Below, piece by piece: positions 43,007 to 54,735 of a stretch of DNA of 64,000 nucleotides. The stretch lies in assembly GCA_963921825.1 (NCBI GenBank), contig OY997589.1, positions 20,233,735 through 20,297,734 of the forward strand, read 5' to 3'. Source of the stretch: Erodium maritimum. Its lineage: Eukaryota > Streptophyta > Magnoliopsida > Geraniales > Geraniaceae. The first letter of the stretch is position 1. Each line of letters starts with the position of its first letter. The notes under the pieces are model-generated. The model was not told the DNA's origin. It worked only from the letters and a program-made list of their open reading frames with translations, and searched no databases. Position numbers and translations under genes: made by a program.

Positions 43007-45622
43007 TGTCACGCCCCAAATCCAGTTTTGACCGGATTCGAGACGTGACTCAAGTTGAAATAAATTAAAGGATAAACGATCGATAAAAGTGCTCGAATCT
43101 CATAAAAACTCATCAAACAATCTAAGTAAATGTTCGAAATCCTCCATGAGTCACATCTCGTAGAACAAGGTAAGATATAAAATGTTTAACAGAAAAGAGC
43201 AACACAAGTCCAAAACGAATCCCAAAAGGAACTGAAGCTCCCAAGCCTCACCCACTCTAGACATCTGGTACTCCTGTAAAACAGTAAGAGAAAACAAAGG
43301 GGATGAGCTGACGCTCAGTAGGAAAAATCTTAATAACTCCGCCTTTAGATCAACACTTAAACTGTTCAACGGATAGATAAAAGCATAATAATAAGATTAA
43401 TCAAGTAGTACGAAGGGATAAATTATATAATCAAAGCAATATCGCACTCTTGAAGATAACCGTAATTTGCACGAGTTTATAAAAGTTCCATAACGAAAAG
43501 ATAAGAGTAAAATGGGAGTGTTTAATATCATGCCAACCAATCGCTTTCTCAAGCCTCCGATCCATGGATAGATTCTGGGATCATCTCGGTTCCCATAATT
43601 CCGATCCACCAGAGTATCCATGTCATGTCAGATTTTCCCTTGGTCTAGAGGACGCACATGCGTCGGGGCACCGGAAACAATCCCAAATGGGCGCTTATCA
43701 TCGGGATTACCAGAAATGCCTCCAAAGGACCATAAGTCATAGGGAACCAAGGTAGTGCTCCATAGGGACGCACATCCTTGGGTGGAACCTTAATAACCAT
43801 CTCTCAAGAAGTAAACCAAATAATATCCCGCAGGATCTGCCAATAATCAATATTTGTCGTATCCAGTAATCAATGCCCTCAGGTTCCAATTCTCAACTAA
43901 TTATCTCACTGTATCTGTCGAACTCCATCTTTACCACAATTATAACAACATAAACACTCAATCAACCAATTATACATTCAACCAGTCAATCATCATGTGA
44001 TCGAACCATTTAACATTCAATCATACAAGATAAACTAGTTTCATTAGACTCTTAAGTTAACCTAGTAATTAGCAACCAAACATGTGAACCTAGCACACAA
44101 CTAATCCGAGAGCTCTTCACATCCTCTCTACCAGTAAATCAATTTCCCAAGTATTGAAAGCACACTTCACTAATTGTCATTGTCCTAAGCATGCATACTA
44201 GACAAATCCATTTATTAGTAATTGAAATACGATTATTCTAGTTATTCGCATCCTATAGGCAATTCTAGGACCTTTCCGATTTTATTATCCTAATCATGCA
44301 TTCTAAGCATTAAATAAGTAATTATGACTTTCCCTACCTCGCGGTCTTCCTCTCAACACTCTGATGTCACAAACAATAGTCACCACACCGTTCTTCACAC
44401 GGGTACCGACAAGGTCTTCGTTCTTCAAGCTCTTCGTTCTTCAAGGTCTTGAGGTCTTGAACACAAAACAACCCTAATTAGGTCCTACTTAGCAGTAAAA
44501 AAAAGTCCCCCGAAACCCTTCCAAAAGTTCAACTCCAAAACAATATCAAAACGGTGGAGACCCTTCAAAACCTCCCCATACTGGTCGGTCACGGACACTT
44601 CACGGAACCGTGACACCGACGCTCACGGAAGTCGTCACGGAGCCGTGACGTGTGTCGTCACGGGATCCGTCACGGATCCGTGACGCTCCAGGGCAGTTAC
44701 GCCCTTCTTCAACCTCCAGCTCCTTTTCTCCGAAAATCCACTACCAAACTCCATTTTTAACCATCTCCAACTACCAAAACAGTCAAAAACCTCCAAAACT
44801 CCTTTACCCATGGTAGGAATCAACAAATAAACAAGTTTCCAAGGATTCTCCAAATCAAAATCAAATGAAAACTCCATTTAAATCCAAAGTCTTTCATCAA
44901 AAACCCATCAAAGCTTCTTAGCAACATCATCTAACCTCATTTCAATCAAATCCAACAACTTCTAGCAAACTCAAACCAAAACCCAAGAGATGAGATGAAT
45001 GGAAAAGAGATGAAGCTAGTTCCATTACCTTTAAGAGAGTGAGATGGAGATGATGATGATGAAATGGAGAAGGGAGAGGTAGAAGATGGCTCCAAGTTGC
45101 TCCTTTTTCTTAGCTTCTTCTTCAAGACACCATGAGAGCTCCTCTTTCTCTCTTTTCTCTCCCAATTTCGGCTACACCATAAAAATGAATCAAAATTGGT
45201 CTTCCAATTCTATATAAGACCTATAGATGGTTAATGACTAAAAGCCCTTTAGATGTTTTTCCTTGTAGGGGCTTTTAGGAGGGTAAAGTGGTCCATGACC
45301 ACTCCCTTTTCTCTCTTCTAAAAAAATAATGACAAGTGTCCAAGTAGATCCTCTAGCTTTCCAAATTAATTTCCAGCACAATAATTAATATTGTTTTAGT
45401 CGATAAAAAGTCCGATTTTGACTACATTTGACTTCCTTCAATATTATACTTAAATGAATGGAAACGACCCAATTAAGCCAACCGTGATGACGGCTAAGCT
45501 TTTTGGGCCCCGGAAAAGCCCCGAGTGACCTCCTGAGTCCTCAGTTGACTTTTCCGGTAGAAAGTCAAACTTGTCTTAAAAGTCACCGGTTCGACCGGGA
45601 TCGACTGGGAGCGGTTCTTACA
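43007..45622 (-). repeat. Gypsy 3' LTR (short form)
   Basis: 2616 bp, edges TGTCACGCCCC and GGTTCTTACA. It has only one unit of the 31-bp repeat (43822-43860) and a replaced or deleted segment around 43890-43935 compared with the 5' LTR. By eye there are a few substitutions per few hundred bases against the partner. Confidence 0.95.
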
Positions 45623-45637
45623 ATCTACCCCCCTTAA
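45623..45637 (-). other. Gypsy polypurine tract
   Basis: TTTAAGGGGGGTAGAT on the minus strand, adjoining the 3' LTR. Confidence 0.9.
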
Positions 45638-45674
45638 AAGAATTTCGTACTCGAAATTTAAAAGCACGCATACC

Positions 45675-47006
45675 TCAATGAGCGAACAAGTGGGGGTACT
45701 TCTCTCGGATCTCGTCCTCTCGCTCCTAGGTCGAGTCAGCTCCTTGATGCTTCCACTGCACCCGAACCAAAGGTATGGTTGTCTTCCTCAAGACCTTCTC
45801 TCCCGTATCCACAATCCTGATGGGCTGCTCCTCATAAGAGACATCAACTGCTACCTCAATATCTGCCCATTCGATAACATGCGAGGGATCTGCCGTGTAC
45901 TTCCGCAGTTGGGACACATGGAAAACGTTATGCACGTTCCCAAGCTGCGGTGGCAAGGCTAATCGATAAGCTACAGCTCCAATCCTCTCTAAGACCTCAA
46001 ATGGTCCAATAAAGCATGGGGATAGCTTTCCTCCTCCGCGGTTGAACCATAGTAGGCCCTTCTTCGGGCTCACCCTCAGAAATACGTGGTCTCCGACCAG
46101 GAACTCAAGTGGCCTGCGCCGTCGGTCTGCATAACTCTTCTGATGACTTTGTGTGATCTTCAGCCGCTCTCTGATCAATGTGACCTTCTCTGTCGTCTCT
46201 CTGACCATGTCTGGTCCAAGTAAGTTCCGATCCCCTACCTCAGCCCAACACACCGGCGACCTACACGGTCTGCCGTACAAAGCCTCAAATGGTGCCATAC
46301 CAATACTGGACTGATAACTGTTGTTGTAGGCGAACTCTGCCAAAGGTATGTGATCCTCCCATGATCCTTGAAAGTCAAGCACACAAGCTCGAAGCATGTC
46401 TTCTAAAATCTGAACGGTGCGCTCTGACTGTCCATCTGTCTCAGGATGGTAAGCTGTACTCAACAGTACCTCAGTCCCCAAAGCCTTCTGTAGGCTCTTC
46501 CAGAATCTGGATGTGAAACGAGGGTGCCTATCAGATACCACTGATACCGGTACACCATGTAGACGAACGATCTGCTTGACATACAATCGACCCAACACGT
46601 CCACAGTATCTGTCATCCTCATAGCTAGGAAATTTGCCGACTTGGTCAGTCGATCCACTACAACCCAAATAGCAACATGCCCCTTGGACGACCTCGGTAG
46701 CCCACTCACAAAATCCATAGTCACATGTTCCCACTTCCACTCGGAAACCGGTAAAGGCTGTAGCAAACCAGCGGGACGCTGATGCTCCGTCTTCACTTGC
46801 TGACAGGTAAGACACCTCGACACAAAGACTGCAGCTGCCCTGCGCATCCCCCTCCACCAGAACTGTCGTCGGATGTCTCTATACATCTTGGTGCCACCGG
46901 GGTGCACTGCAAGTCGTGAGTGGTGACACTCTCTCAACACTATGTCCCTACACCCTCGGGGTACAAACAACTGTCCCCTAAACTGAAGTCCTTGATCTGC
47001 ACTCAA
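45675..47006 (-). pseudogene. Gypsy integrase with chromodomain-like tail
   Basis: The zinc-binding domain HHSRLAVHPGGTKMYRDIRR...CLTCQQVK, the core with MDFVSGLPRS, WVVVDRLTKSANF, VSDRHPRFTSRFW (catalytic Asp kept; neighbouring Asp is His) and HPETDGQSERTVQILEDMLR (catalytic Glu kept), and a C-terminal segment RGGGKLSPCFIGPFEVL...[19 protein letters not shown] at 45726-45728 replaces the conserved Trp of the STWERED tail. The frame then runs on to TGA at 45675. A TGA at 47010-47012 separates it from RNase H, again where Trp is expected (IDD-stop-ELSADQG). Except for the two nonsense codons the domain looks complete. Confidence 0.92.
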
Positions 47007-47009
47007 CTC

Positions 47010-48691
47010 TCAGTCATCGATCTTCTCTCCAGCTACCAGCCTCTCACGAATCCCCAACGCCTCAACATCCTCGGCATGTGCCTCTAGCACCTGAGTAACC
47101 AAAGTGGGTTGAGCCACTAATGCACATAAAGTCATACCATCCGTGATCTCCTCCAGCTCAATTCTGAAAGAGCTCAGCTCCTCTAGCATGTTCCACTCTC
47201 GCACTGCCATGCTGGCCACCCAGTGAGTTGACTTCCTGCTCAGAGCATCCGCGATGACGTTCGACTTGCCCGGATGATAGCGTAGCTCGAAGTCATACTC
47301 CTCAAGCAACTCCATCCATCGCCTTTGGCGCATGTTCAGATCGCGCTGAGAGAAGATATACTTGAGGCTCTTGTGGTCCGAGAACACTCTAAACTGCTCA
47401 CCATACAGATAGTGTCTCCAACTCTTCAATGCAAAACTACGGCTGCTAGCTCGAGATCATGGGTCGGGTAGTTGCGCTCGTGTACCTTCAATTGCCTTGA
47501 GCCGTAGGCAACTACCTTCCCGGACTGCATCAAAACACAACCAATTCCCTCGCTTGAGGCGTCACAATAAACATCATAGCCGACTCCTCGCTCCGGAACA
47601 ATCAATACTGGAGCAGTGGTCAGACGAGCCTTTAGCTCTGAGAACGAATGCTCACACTCACTAGTCCAAAGGAACTCCGCTCCTTTCCGAGTTAAAGCTG
47701 TCATAGGTCCAGCCAAACGTGAGAAGTCCTGAACAAAGCGTCGATAATAACCGGCCAACCCCAGAAAACTACGGATCTCAAACACGTTCTTGGGCCTTGC
47801 CCACTTCGAAACTGCGTCGACCTTCGCTGGGTCAAATAAGATGCCATCTCGGGACACCACATGTCCAAGGAATTTCACATCTGCGAGCCAGAACTCGCAC
47901 TTCTCAAGGTTCCCATACAACTGATGGTCACGTAACAAGGTCAAAACCACTCTCAAGTGCTCTTCGTGTGCCTTTTCACTAGGCGAGTAAATCAAGATGT
48001 CGTCAACGAAAACTACGACGAACTGGTCCAGGTACGGTCTGAAGATGCCATTCATCAAATCCATGAAGGCTGCTGGCGCGTTCGTCAATCCGAACGGCAT
48101 CACCAAAAACTCAAAGTGTCCGTACCGTGTCCGGAATGCGGTCTTCTCCACATCCTCCTGTCGGACTCTCAACTGGTAGTAGCCTGATCTTAGATCAATC
48201 TTAGAGAAGCATGTCGCTCCTCTCAGTTGATCAAACAGGTCATCGATCCTCGGCATTGGGTAGCGGTTCTTCACCGTCACCCGGTTTAACTTCCGGTAGT
48301 CGATGCACATCCTCAAAGCGCCACCCTTCTTCTTCACGAAGACGGTGGGTGCTCCCCACGGTGAAACACTAGGGCGGATGAAGCCCTTCTCTTGTAACTC
48401 TTCGAGTTGGCGCTTCAACTCGACCAACTCAGCTGGCGCGAATCGATAAGGTGTCATCGAGATTGGCGCGGTGCCTGGGATCAAGTCGATCCGGAACTCT
48501 ATCTCTCGCGCCGGCGGTAAACTTGATAACCCCTCCGGAAACACGTCTGGGAACTCACACACTACTCTCGGCAAGTCTCTGCCACTCTGCACCACCTCGG
48601 CCTCCACTCCAGTAGTCAAGGCGGATAGAAGGACTCCGCTCTTGCTACCCAAAACACAAGTGATGACTCTATCACCAGATCGCACGGTCAC
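47010..48691 (-). pseudogene. Gypsy reverse transcriptase and RNase H
   Basis: From 48691: [17 protein letters not shown], the linker [20 protein letters not shown], and RT blocks [54 protein letters not shown] and [14 protein letters not shown] (YVDD-type site intact as FVDD). The thumb follows, then RNase H with [19 protein letters not shown] one-base deletion in a T run at about 47430 shifts the frame after ELAAVV. The remainder (47429-47010) carries SWRHYLYGEQFRVFSDHKSL, MRQRRWMELLEEYDF and GKSNVIADALSRK. Catalytic residues appear intact, so the frameshift is the main defect. Confidence 0.94.
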
Positions 48692-48733
48692 CTGTCGCCG
48701 AAAGCAATCGATCGTCGCCTGATATCTTGTAAG

Positions 48734-49120
48734 TCAGTCCATCCCTAAGATCACATCGAAAGCAGTCATCTCCAGAATGAGTAAATCACCCAAGAATGGG
48801 CAATCTGCTACTCGAACCTCACAATCTCGACAAACTGTATCCAACACCACCTCCCCCGTAACTGGGGTCTCAAGACAAAGGGGTCTACTAAGGGGCTCCG
48901 TCACCAAACCCAAGGAACAAGCAAAAGAAGTAGAGATAAACGAATGAGATGCACCCGTATCGAACAAAAAGGAAGCCCACGAATGAAACGATAAACACGT
49001 ACCCTGGATGGCCTCATGACCGGCATACTGCCTCTCAGCTCTAGCATCTGCAACTGCATAAACTCGACCTTGTCGTGCCGGTGGTCCTCCTCTCGGTGGT
49101 GGTGGTAGTGCCACCTGCTG
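48734..49120 (-). pseudogene. Gypsy protease
   Basis: Begins in the gag frame directly after the TAG at 49121-49123 ([12 protein letters not shown]). The retropepsin has [13 protein letters not shown] with the catalytic [22 protein letters not shown] and [13 protein letters not shown] at 48734-48736 replaces the Trp of GMDW. The frame continues on the other side into the RT region. The product would process the polyprotein in the particle. Confidence 0.92.
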
Positions 49121-50485
49121 CTAGGGCCTAGCCTGGTATCTCGGGACTACCACTCCCGCCGCCTGACGCGGAGCTCTCTGCTGCTGTGCATGTCGTGGTC
49201 GGTCGGGAGGTGTCTGACGAGGCTGTGCCTGCTGTGGCCTCGGTGGAGGTACAACTCCGACCCGATCGGGACAAGCGAAAGACAAATGTCCCTGCCGGCC
49301 GCACTGGTAACAAGTCCGATCATCAACACGCTGCCGCTCAACAAATCCCTGTGGACGATCCATCTGCCGCTCTGCTGGTCCTCTGCCTCTCGGGCAGTCT
49401 CGGGCCAAGTGTCCCTGTTGTCTGCAAGTAGGGCAGAACTGAGTCACCGGAGCAGGTCCGACTGATGCTACTGCTGCTCTGCTGCGCATACCACTCTGCT
49501 GAAACTGAGGCTGGAAGTACCCAGAAGTCCTCTGACGTCTAGCATCACGCCTCTCTGATGGCCTGAGAAATCCACCCGGTCTCGGCCTGACATCTCGCTC
49601 TCTGGTAGTCTCTCGAAGGTGTCTCTCCACTGCCAAGGCCTGGCCCACCAAGGTAGTGTATACCTCTGTCCTCAAAACAATAATCAGATCCGCAATAGCA
49701 GGGAGGAGTCCACGCTCAAACCGTCTGCAACGACTGTACTCAGTCTGCACCATCTCGGGTGCGAAGCGGGATAAGGACAGGAACCTCGCCGCATACTCAG
49801 CTACTGTCATCCCCCTCTGCCGTAGATCCATGAACTGCTGGCGTCGGTCATCCCGAACCGATCGCGGAAAGTACTGTTCCAGGAACAGCTGACTGAAGAG
49901 CTCAAAATCCTCACCAACTCTAGCCTGCACAGACTGCCACCAGTAAAAAGCCTCACCCTCAAGCTGGAAGGTGGAGAAGGAAACTCTCAGACGTCCCTCA
50001 GAAATGTCGGACGTGTTAAGGTTGCGAGTGATCCGCTCCAACCATAAAACTACTGCCTCTGAGTCGGCACTCCCAGAAAAGGTCGGTGTACCCAAGCGAC
50101 GAAAATCACGAAGTGCCTGCGCCGTGTAGCTATCCATCTGTCCTGGCCTCTCTACGACGACTGTCTCAGCAGCAGACACGGGCTCTGGCACCGGTGCCGC
50201 GGTCCCCTGCTGAGCACTGAGTGCTTCTAGTACTGCGCGTACCACCTCATCAATAGGGGTAGCCTGTGTCGGCTCTGCGACCGGGGTATCTCTCACTGGT
50301 GACCCTGACGGTCCCTCCTCAAAGCTCTGGTGCTCTGTGGGAGCAGCACCCTGGGCACCTACTGCCCCTGCCAATCCAACAGCTGGTGACTGACTCTGCC
50401 CCAAAGCTGGGCGACTCCGGGTACCTCTCGAAACGTAGATACGTGACATCACAAAAGAACGCTGCAGAAGTACGTACAGTTCCAA
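49121..50485 (-). CDS. Gypsy gag
   Basis: 454 residues, starting with MELYVLLQRSFVMSRIYV; the second Met (MSRIYVSRGTRSRPALG) is an equally good start. An Ala/Glu/Pro-rich head of about 130 residues precedes the retrotransposon gag domain (VVLWLERITRNLNTSDIS, FQLEGEAFYWWQSVQARVG, EQYFPRSVRDDRRQQFMDLR). Two CCHC knuckles follow: CPTCRQQGHLARDC and CYQCGRQGHLSFAC. The C-terminus is Gln/Arg/Pro-rich and ends at TAG 49121-49123, with pol following in the same frame. This is the only gypsy frame in the window that is open over the full length of a domain set. Confidence 0.92.
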   Translation of the reverse strand: MELYVLLQRSFVMSRIYVSRGTRSRPALGQSQSPAVGLAGAVGAQGAAPTEHQSFEEGPSGSPVRDTPVAEPTQATPIDEVVRAVLEALSAQQGTAAPVPEPVSAAETVVVERPGQMDSYTAQALRDFRRLGTPTFSGSADSEAVVLWLERITRNLNTSDISEGRLRVSFSTFQLEGEAFYWWQSVQARVGEDFELFSQLFLEQYFPRSVRDDRRQQFMDLRQRGMTVAEYAARFLSLSRFAPEMVQTEYSRCRRFERGLLPAIADLIIVLRTEVYTTLVGQALAVERHLRETTRERDVRPRPGGFLRPSERRDARRQRTSGYFQPQFQQSGMRSRAAVASVGPAPVTQFCPTCRQQGHLARDCPRGRGPAERQMDRPQGFVERQRVDDRTCYQCGRQGHLSFACPDRVGVVPPPRPQQAQPRQTPPDRPRHAQQQRAPRQAAGVVVPRYQARP

Positions 50486-51723
50486 CTTAGTTCAACACAA
50501 CCGAACTAACTAGGCAAAAGGGGACGTTCTCGTGCGTCTCGACGGATCCTAGTTGGATCAGGGATAAGTATATAAGTCGTATATAGTACTCATATAGACA
50601 AAAAAAGTCCGCACCTCGTGCGTCTCACACAGCAACAAGAAAAGCAATCAACTCCCTCAGGAGGCACAATTCACACACAAACACACCCATCACTGGGGTG
50701 GAAAGCACAAGCAAGCATTAGAAATTAAGTTCTTAACCCTCTTATCACAACTTTTCTCTTTCCTCAAGTTACTTATCTTTAATCAAATAGTCGAGTCGAT
50801 CTCGCATCGTTACAACTTGGTTCAGGCGTCCCGAACCTCGTTGTAACCACTTGACATCCCACCATCACGTTTGACTACAGTGGCGCCCTATGTCAACCCG
50901 TGATAGAACCTACACTTCAGTTTTACAGAAAATTCGGCATGACCTATTCGTATTTTCCACTAACCCTCCGCTTAAGCGGGACAATTATCAATAAATTTCC
51001 ACAATTTATAATACTCAAAGAGTTCTCATGCTCTGCAGTTCACACCACAATCAACACACATAATTTCATGCTTCGCAAAGTACACGCATGCAATCAAAGG
51101 GTACCAAAGTACTCAAGTTCGATTCCTTTTTAAAGTTACCCCAATTGGGTCACACCTTTCAAAGTCAAATTCTTAGATAAGTCATATTACCATAACTGAT
51201 GCAACACTCAACCCATTTCCCGAAATCATAATCATCCGATTCTTCCATAAATCCATTCTTCGATTAAACACCCCTTCGACCGTAACACTCTAACAAATAC
51301 AATTCCTAACCTCGTCAATACTTCCATCCATTGATCCTTCAGCTTTAACATCACAAAACAACCAATCATAGCGATAATACACTTAATCAAATAACAATCT
51401 ACTCAACAAGCATCACATAACGGTTCAGTCATTGCTCGTTGATCCAATACCGACCTCAACCAATCGGTTTCACCGATCTCTACATCTTATTGTCAATAAG
51501 GTAAGGGTATCACTCAAGCGACATGACCGTTATAGTAAGAGGAATTCAACATTAAGTAACCAAATAAACAGTAAGACTCGAGTCGTTCTTACTCTATGCA
51601 TCACCATGCTTAACTCCGCATCACTGAGCACTCGACTTAGACTTCCTAACTCTACCCACCTAAAAGACGTTGGTCCGAGGTTTTGAAAACAGGTTTAAAA
51701 ATTTCAACCCGTTTCAAATGAAA
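50486..51723 (-). other. Gypsy untranslated leader
   Basis: About 1.24 kb between the primer site and gag, with no credible ORF. Mixed AT-rich sequence with a GTGCGTCTC word repeated (about 50532 and 50619). Any packaging or dimer signals are unidentified. Confidence 0.6.
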
Positions 51724-51739
51724 CCAGGCTCTGATACCA
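51724..51739 (-). other. Gypsy primer binding site, initiator tRNA-Met
   Basis: TGGTATCAGAGCCTGG on the minus strand, three bases from the 5' LTR. The same match is used by the copia element at 23668. Confidence 0.93.
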
Positions 51740-51742
51740 AAT

Positions 51743-54730
51743 TGTCACGCCCCAAATCCAGTTTTGACCGGATTCGAGACGTGACTCAAGTTGAAATAAA
51801 TTAAAGGATAAACGATCGATAAAAGTGCTCGAATCTCATAAAAACTCATCAAACAATCTAAGTAAATGTTCGAAATCCTCCATGAGTCACAGCTCGTAGA
51901 ACAAGGTAAGATATAAAATGTGTAACAGAAAAGAGCAACACAAGTCCGAAACGAATCCCAAAAGGAACTGAAGCTCACAAGCCTCACCCACTCTAGACAT
52001 CTGGTACTCCTGTAAAATAGTAAGAGAAAACAAAGGGGATGAGCTGACGCTCAGTAGGAAAAATCTTAATAACTCCGCCTTTAGATCAACACTTAAACTG
52101 TTCAACAGATAGATAAAAGCATAATAATAAGATTAATCAAGTAGTACGAAGGGATAAATTATATAATCAAAGCAATATCGCACTCTTGAAGATAACCGTA
52201 ATTTGCCCGAGTTTATAAAAGTTCCATAACGAAAAGAAAAGAGTAAAATGGGAGTGTTTAATATCATGCCAACCACTCGCTTTCTCAAGCCTCCGATCCA
52301 TGGATAGATTCTGGGATCATCTCGGTTCCCATAATTCCGATCCACCAGAGTATCCATGTCATGTCAGATTTTCCCTCGGTCCAGAGGACGCACATGTGTC
52401 GGGGCACCGGAAACAATCCCAAATGGGCGCTTATCATCGGGATTCCCAGAAATGCCTCCAAAGGACCATAAGTCATAGGGAACCAAGGTAGTGCTCCGTA
52501 GGGACGCACATCCTTGGGTGGAACCTTAATAACCATCTCTCAAGAAGTAACCCAAATAATATCCCACAGAATCTGCCAATAATCAATAAATATCCCGCAG
52601 GATCTGCCAATAATCAATAAATATCCCGCAGGATCTGCCAATAATCAATAAATATCCCGCAGGATCTGCCTATAATCAATAAATATCCCGCAGGATCTGC
52701 CAATAATCAATAAATATCCCGCAGGATCTGCCAATAATCAATATTTGTCGTATCCAGTAATCAATGCTCTCAGGCTCCAATTCTCAACGGTGTAGTACCG
52801 AACCCAACAAGCAATGCAAACAAGAATAAGAATAGGGAAAACACCAGAACTGGGTCACCAACACTCATCAAGTCACTCTTTCATCACAACAAGATAACCA
52901 ATGCATTTCATACTTACCGTATACTTACCTGTCACGAACCAACGGTACATCGATCACCTGATTGTACCCCGTGGCACAACCAGCCATACTCGATCCTCCG
53001 TGCAATCAACAATTATAACAACATAAACACTCAATCAACCAATTATACATTCAACCAGTCAATCATCATGTGAACGAACCATTTAACATTCAATCATACA
53101 AGATAAACTAGTTTCATTAGACTCTTAAGTTAACCTAGCAATTAGCAACCAAGCATGTGAACCTAGCACACAACTAATCCGAGAGCTCTTCACATCCTCT
53201 CTACCAGTAAATCAATTTCCCAAGTATTGAAAGCACACTTCACTAATTGTCATTGTCCTAAGCATGCATACTAGACTCATCCATTTATTAGTAATTGAAA
53301 TACGATTATTCTAGTTATTCGCATCCTATAGGCAATTCTAGGACCTTTCCGATTTTATTATCCTAATCATGCATTCTAAGCATTAAATAAGTAATTAAGA
53401 CTTTCCCTACCTCGTGGTCTTCCTCTCAACACTCTGATGTCACAAACGATAGTCACCACACCGTTCTTAACACGGGTACCGGCAAGGTCTTCGTTCTTCA
53501 AGCTCTTCGTTCTTCAAGGTCTTGAGATCTTGAACACAAAACAACCCTAATTAGGTCCTACTTAGCAGTAACAAAAGTCCCCCGAAACCCTTCCAAAAGT
53601 TCAACTCCAAAACAAGATCAAAACGGTGGAGACCCTTCAAAACCTCCCCATACTGGTCGGTCACGGACATTGTCACGGAACCGTGACACCGACGCTCACG
53701 GAAGTCGTCATGGAGCCGTGACTTGTGCCGTCACGGTCTCCCTCACGGAGCCGCGACGTCGCCCGTCACGGGATCCGTCACGGATCCGTGACGCTCCAGG
53801 GCAGTTATGCCCTTCTTCAACCTCCAACTCCTTTTCTCCGAAAATCCACTACCAAACTCCATTTTTAACCATCTCCAACTACCAAAACAGTCAAAAACCT
53901 CCAAAACTCCTCTACCCATGGTAGAAATCAACAAATAAACAAGTTTCCAAGGATTCTCCAAATCAAAATCAAATGAAAACTCCATTTAAATCCAAAGTCT
54001 TCCATCAAAAACCCATCAAAGCTTCTTAGCAACATCATCTAACCTCATTTCAATCAAATCCAACAACTTCTAGCAAACCCAAACCAAAACCCAAGAGATG
54101 AGATGAATGGAAAAGAGATGAAGCTAGTTCCATTACCTTTAGGAGAGTGAGATGGAGATGATGATGATGAAATGGAGAAGGGAGAGGTAGAAGATGGCTC
54201 CAAGTTGCTCCTTTTTCTTAGCTTCTTCTTCAAGACACCATGAGAGCTCCTCTTTCTCTCTTTTCTCTCCCAATTTCGGCTACACCATAAAAATGAATCA
54301 AAATTGGTCTTCCAATTCCATATAAGACCTAGAGATGGTTAATGACTAAAAGCCATTTGGATGTTTTTCCTTGTAGGGGCTTTTAGGAGGGTAAAGTGGT
54401 CCATGACCACTCCCTTTTCTCTCTTCTAACCAAATAATGACAAGTGTCCAAGTAGGTCCTCTAGCTTTCCAAATTAATTTCCAGCACAATAATTAATATT
54501 GTTTTAGTCGATAAAAAGTCCGATTTTGACCACATTTGACTTCCTTCAATATTATACTTAAATGAATGGAAACGGCCCAATTAAGCCAACCGTGATGACG
54601 ACTAAGCTTTTTGGGCCCCGTAAAAGCCCCGAGTGACCTCCTGAGTCCTCAGTTGACTTTTCCGACAAAAAGTCAAACTTGTCTTAAAAGTCACCGGTTC
54701 GACCGGGATCGACTGGGAGCGGTTCTTACA
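51743..54730 (-). repeat. Gypsy 5' LTR (long form)
   Basis: 2988 bp, the same edges as its partner. It is 372 bp longer, mainly from an expanded 31-bp array (about 52549-52745) and a segment around 52795-53010 that the 3' LTR lacks. It contains the TGACG palindrome cluster (53658-53795), the CTTTCCCTACCTCG block (about 53401-53414) and the W-box pair (54653-54676). Confidence 0.95.
52549..52745. repeat. 31-bp minisatellite in LTR
   Basis: About six units of ATCCCGCAGGATCTGCCAAT(AATCAATAAAT). The partner LTR has a single unit. Confidence 0.95.
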
Positions 54731-54735
54731 CAACC

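Larger units (their letters stand above)
43007..54730 (-). mobile_element. Complete Tekay-like Ty3/gypsy element
   Basis: 11,724 bp on the minus strand, flanked by the perfect TSD CAACC (43002-43006 and 54731-54735). The 5' LTR is 51743-54730 and the 3' LTR is 43007-45622. The primer site is initiator tRNA-Met. Gag, protease, RT, RNase H, integrase and chromodomain-like tail are all present in the gypsy order. The long LTRs and C-terminal tail fit the Tekay/Del chromovirus clade. Five lesions (four stops at Trp/Gln positions and one frameshift) disable it. It sits inside LINE-like copy b. Confidence 0.96.

Noticed and set aside
45678-45962. Plus-strand ORF at the gypsy integrase end
   Set aside because: It is antisense to the chromodomain-like tail.
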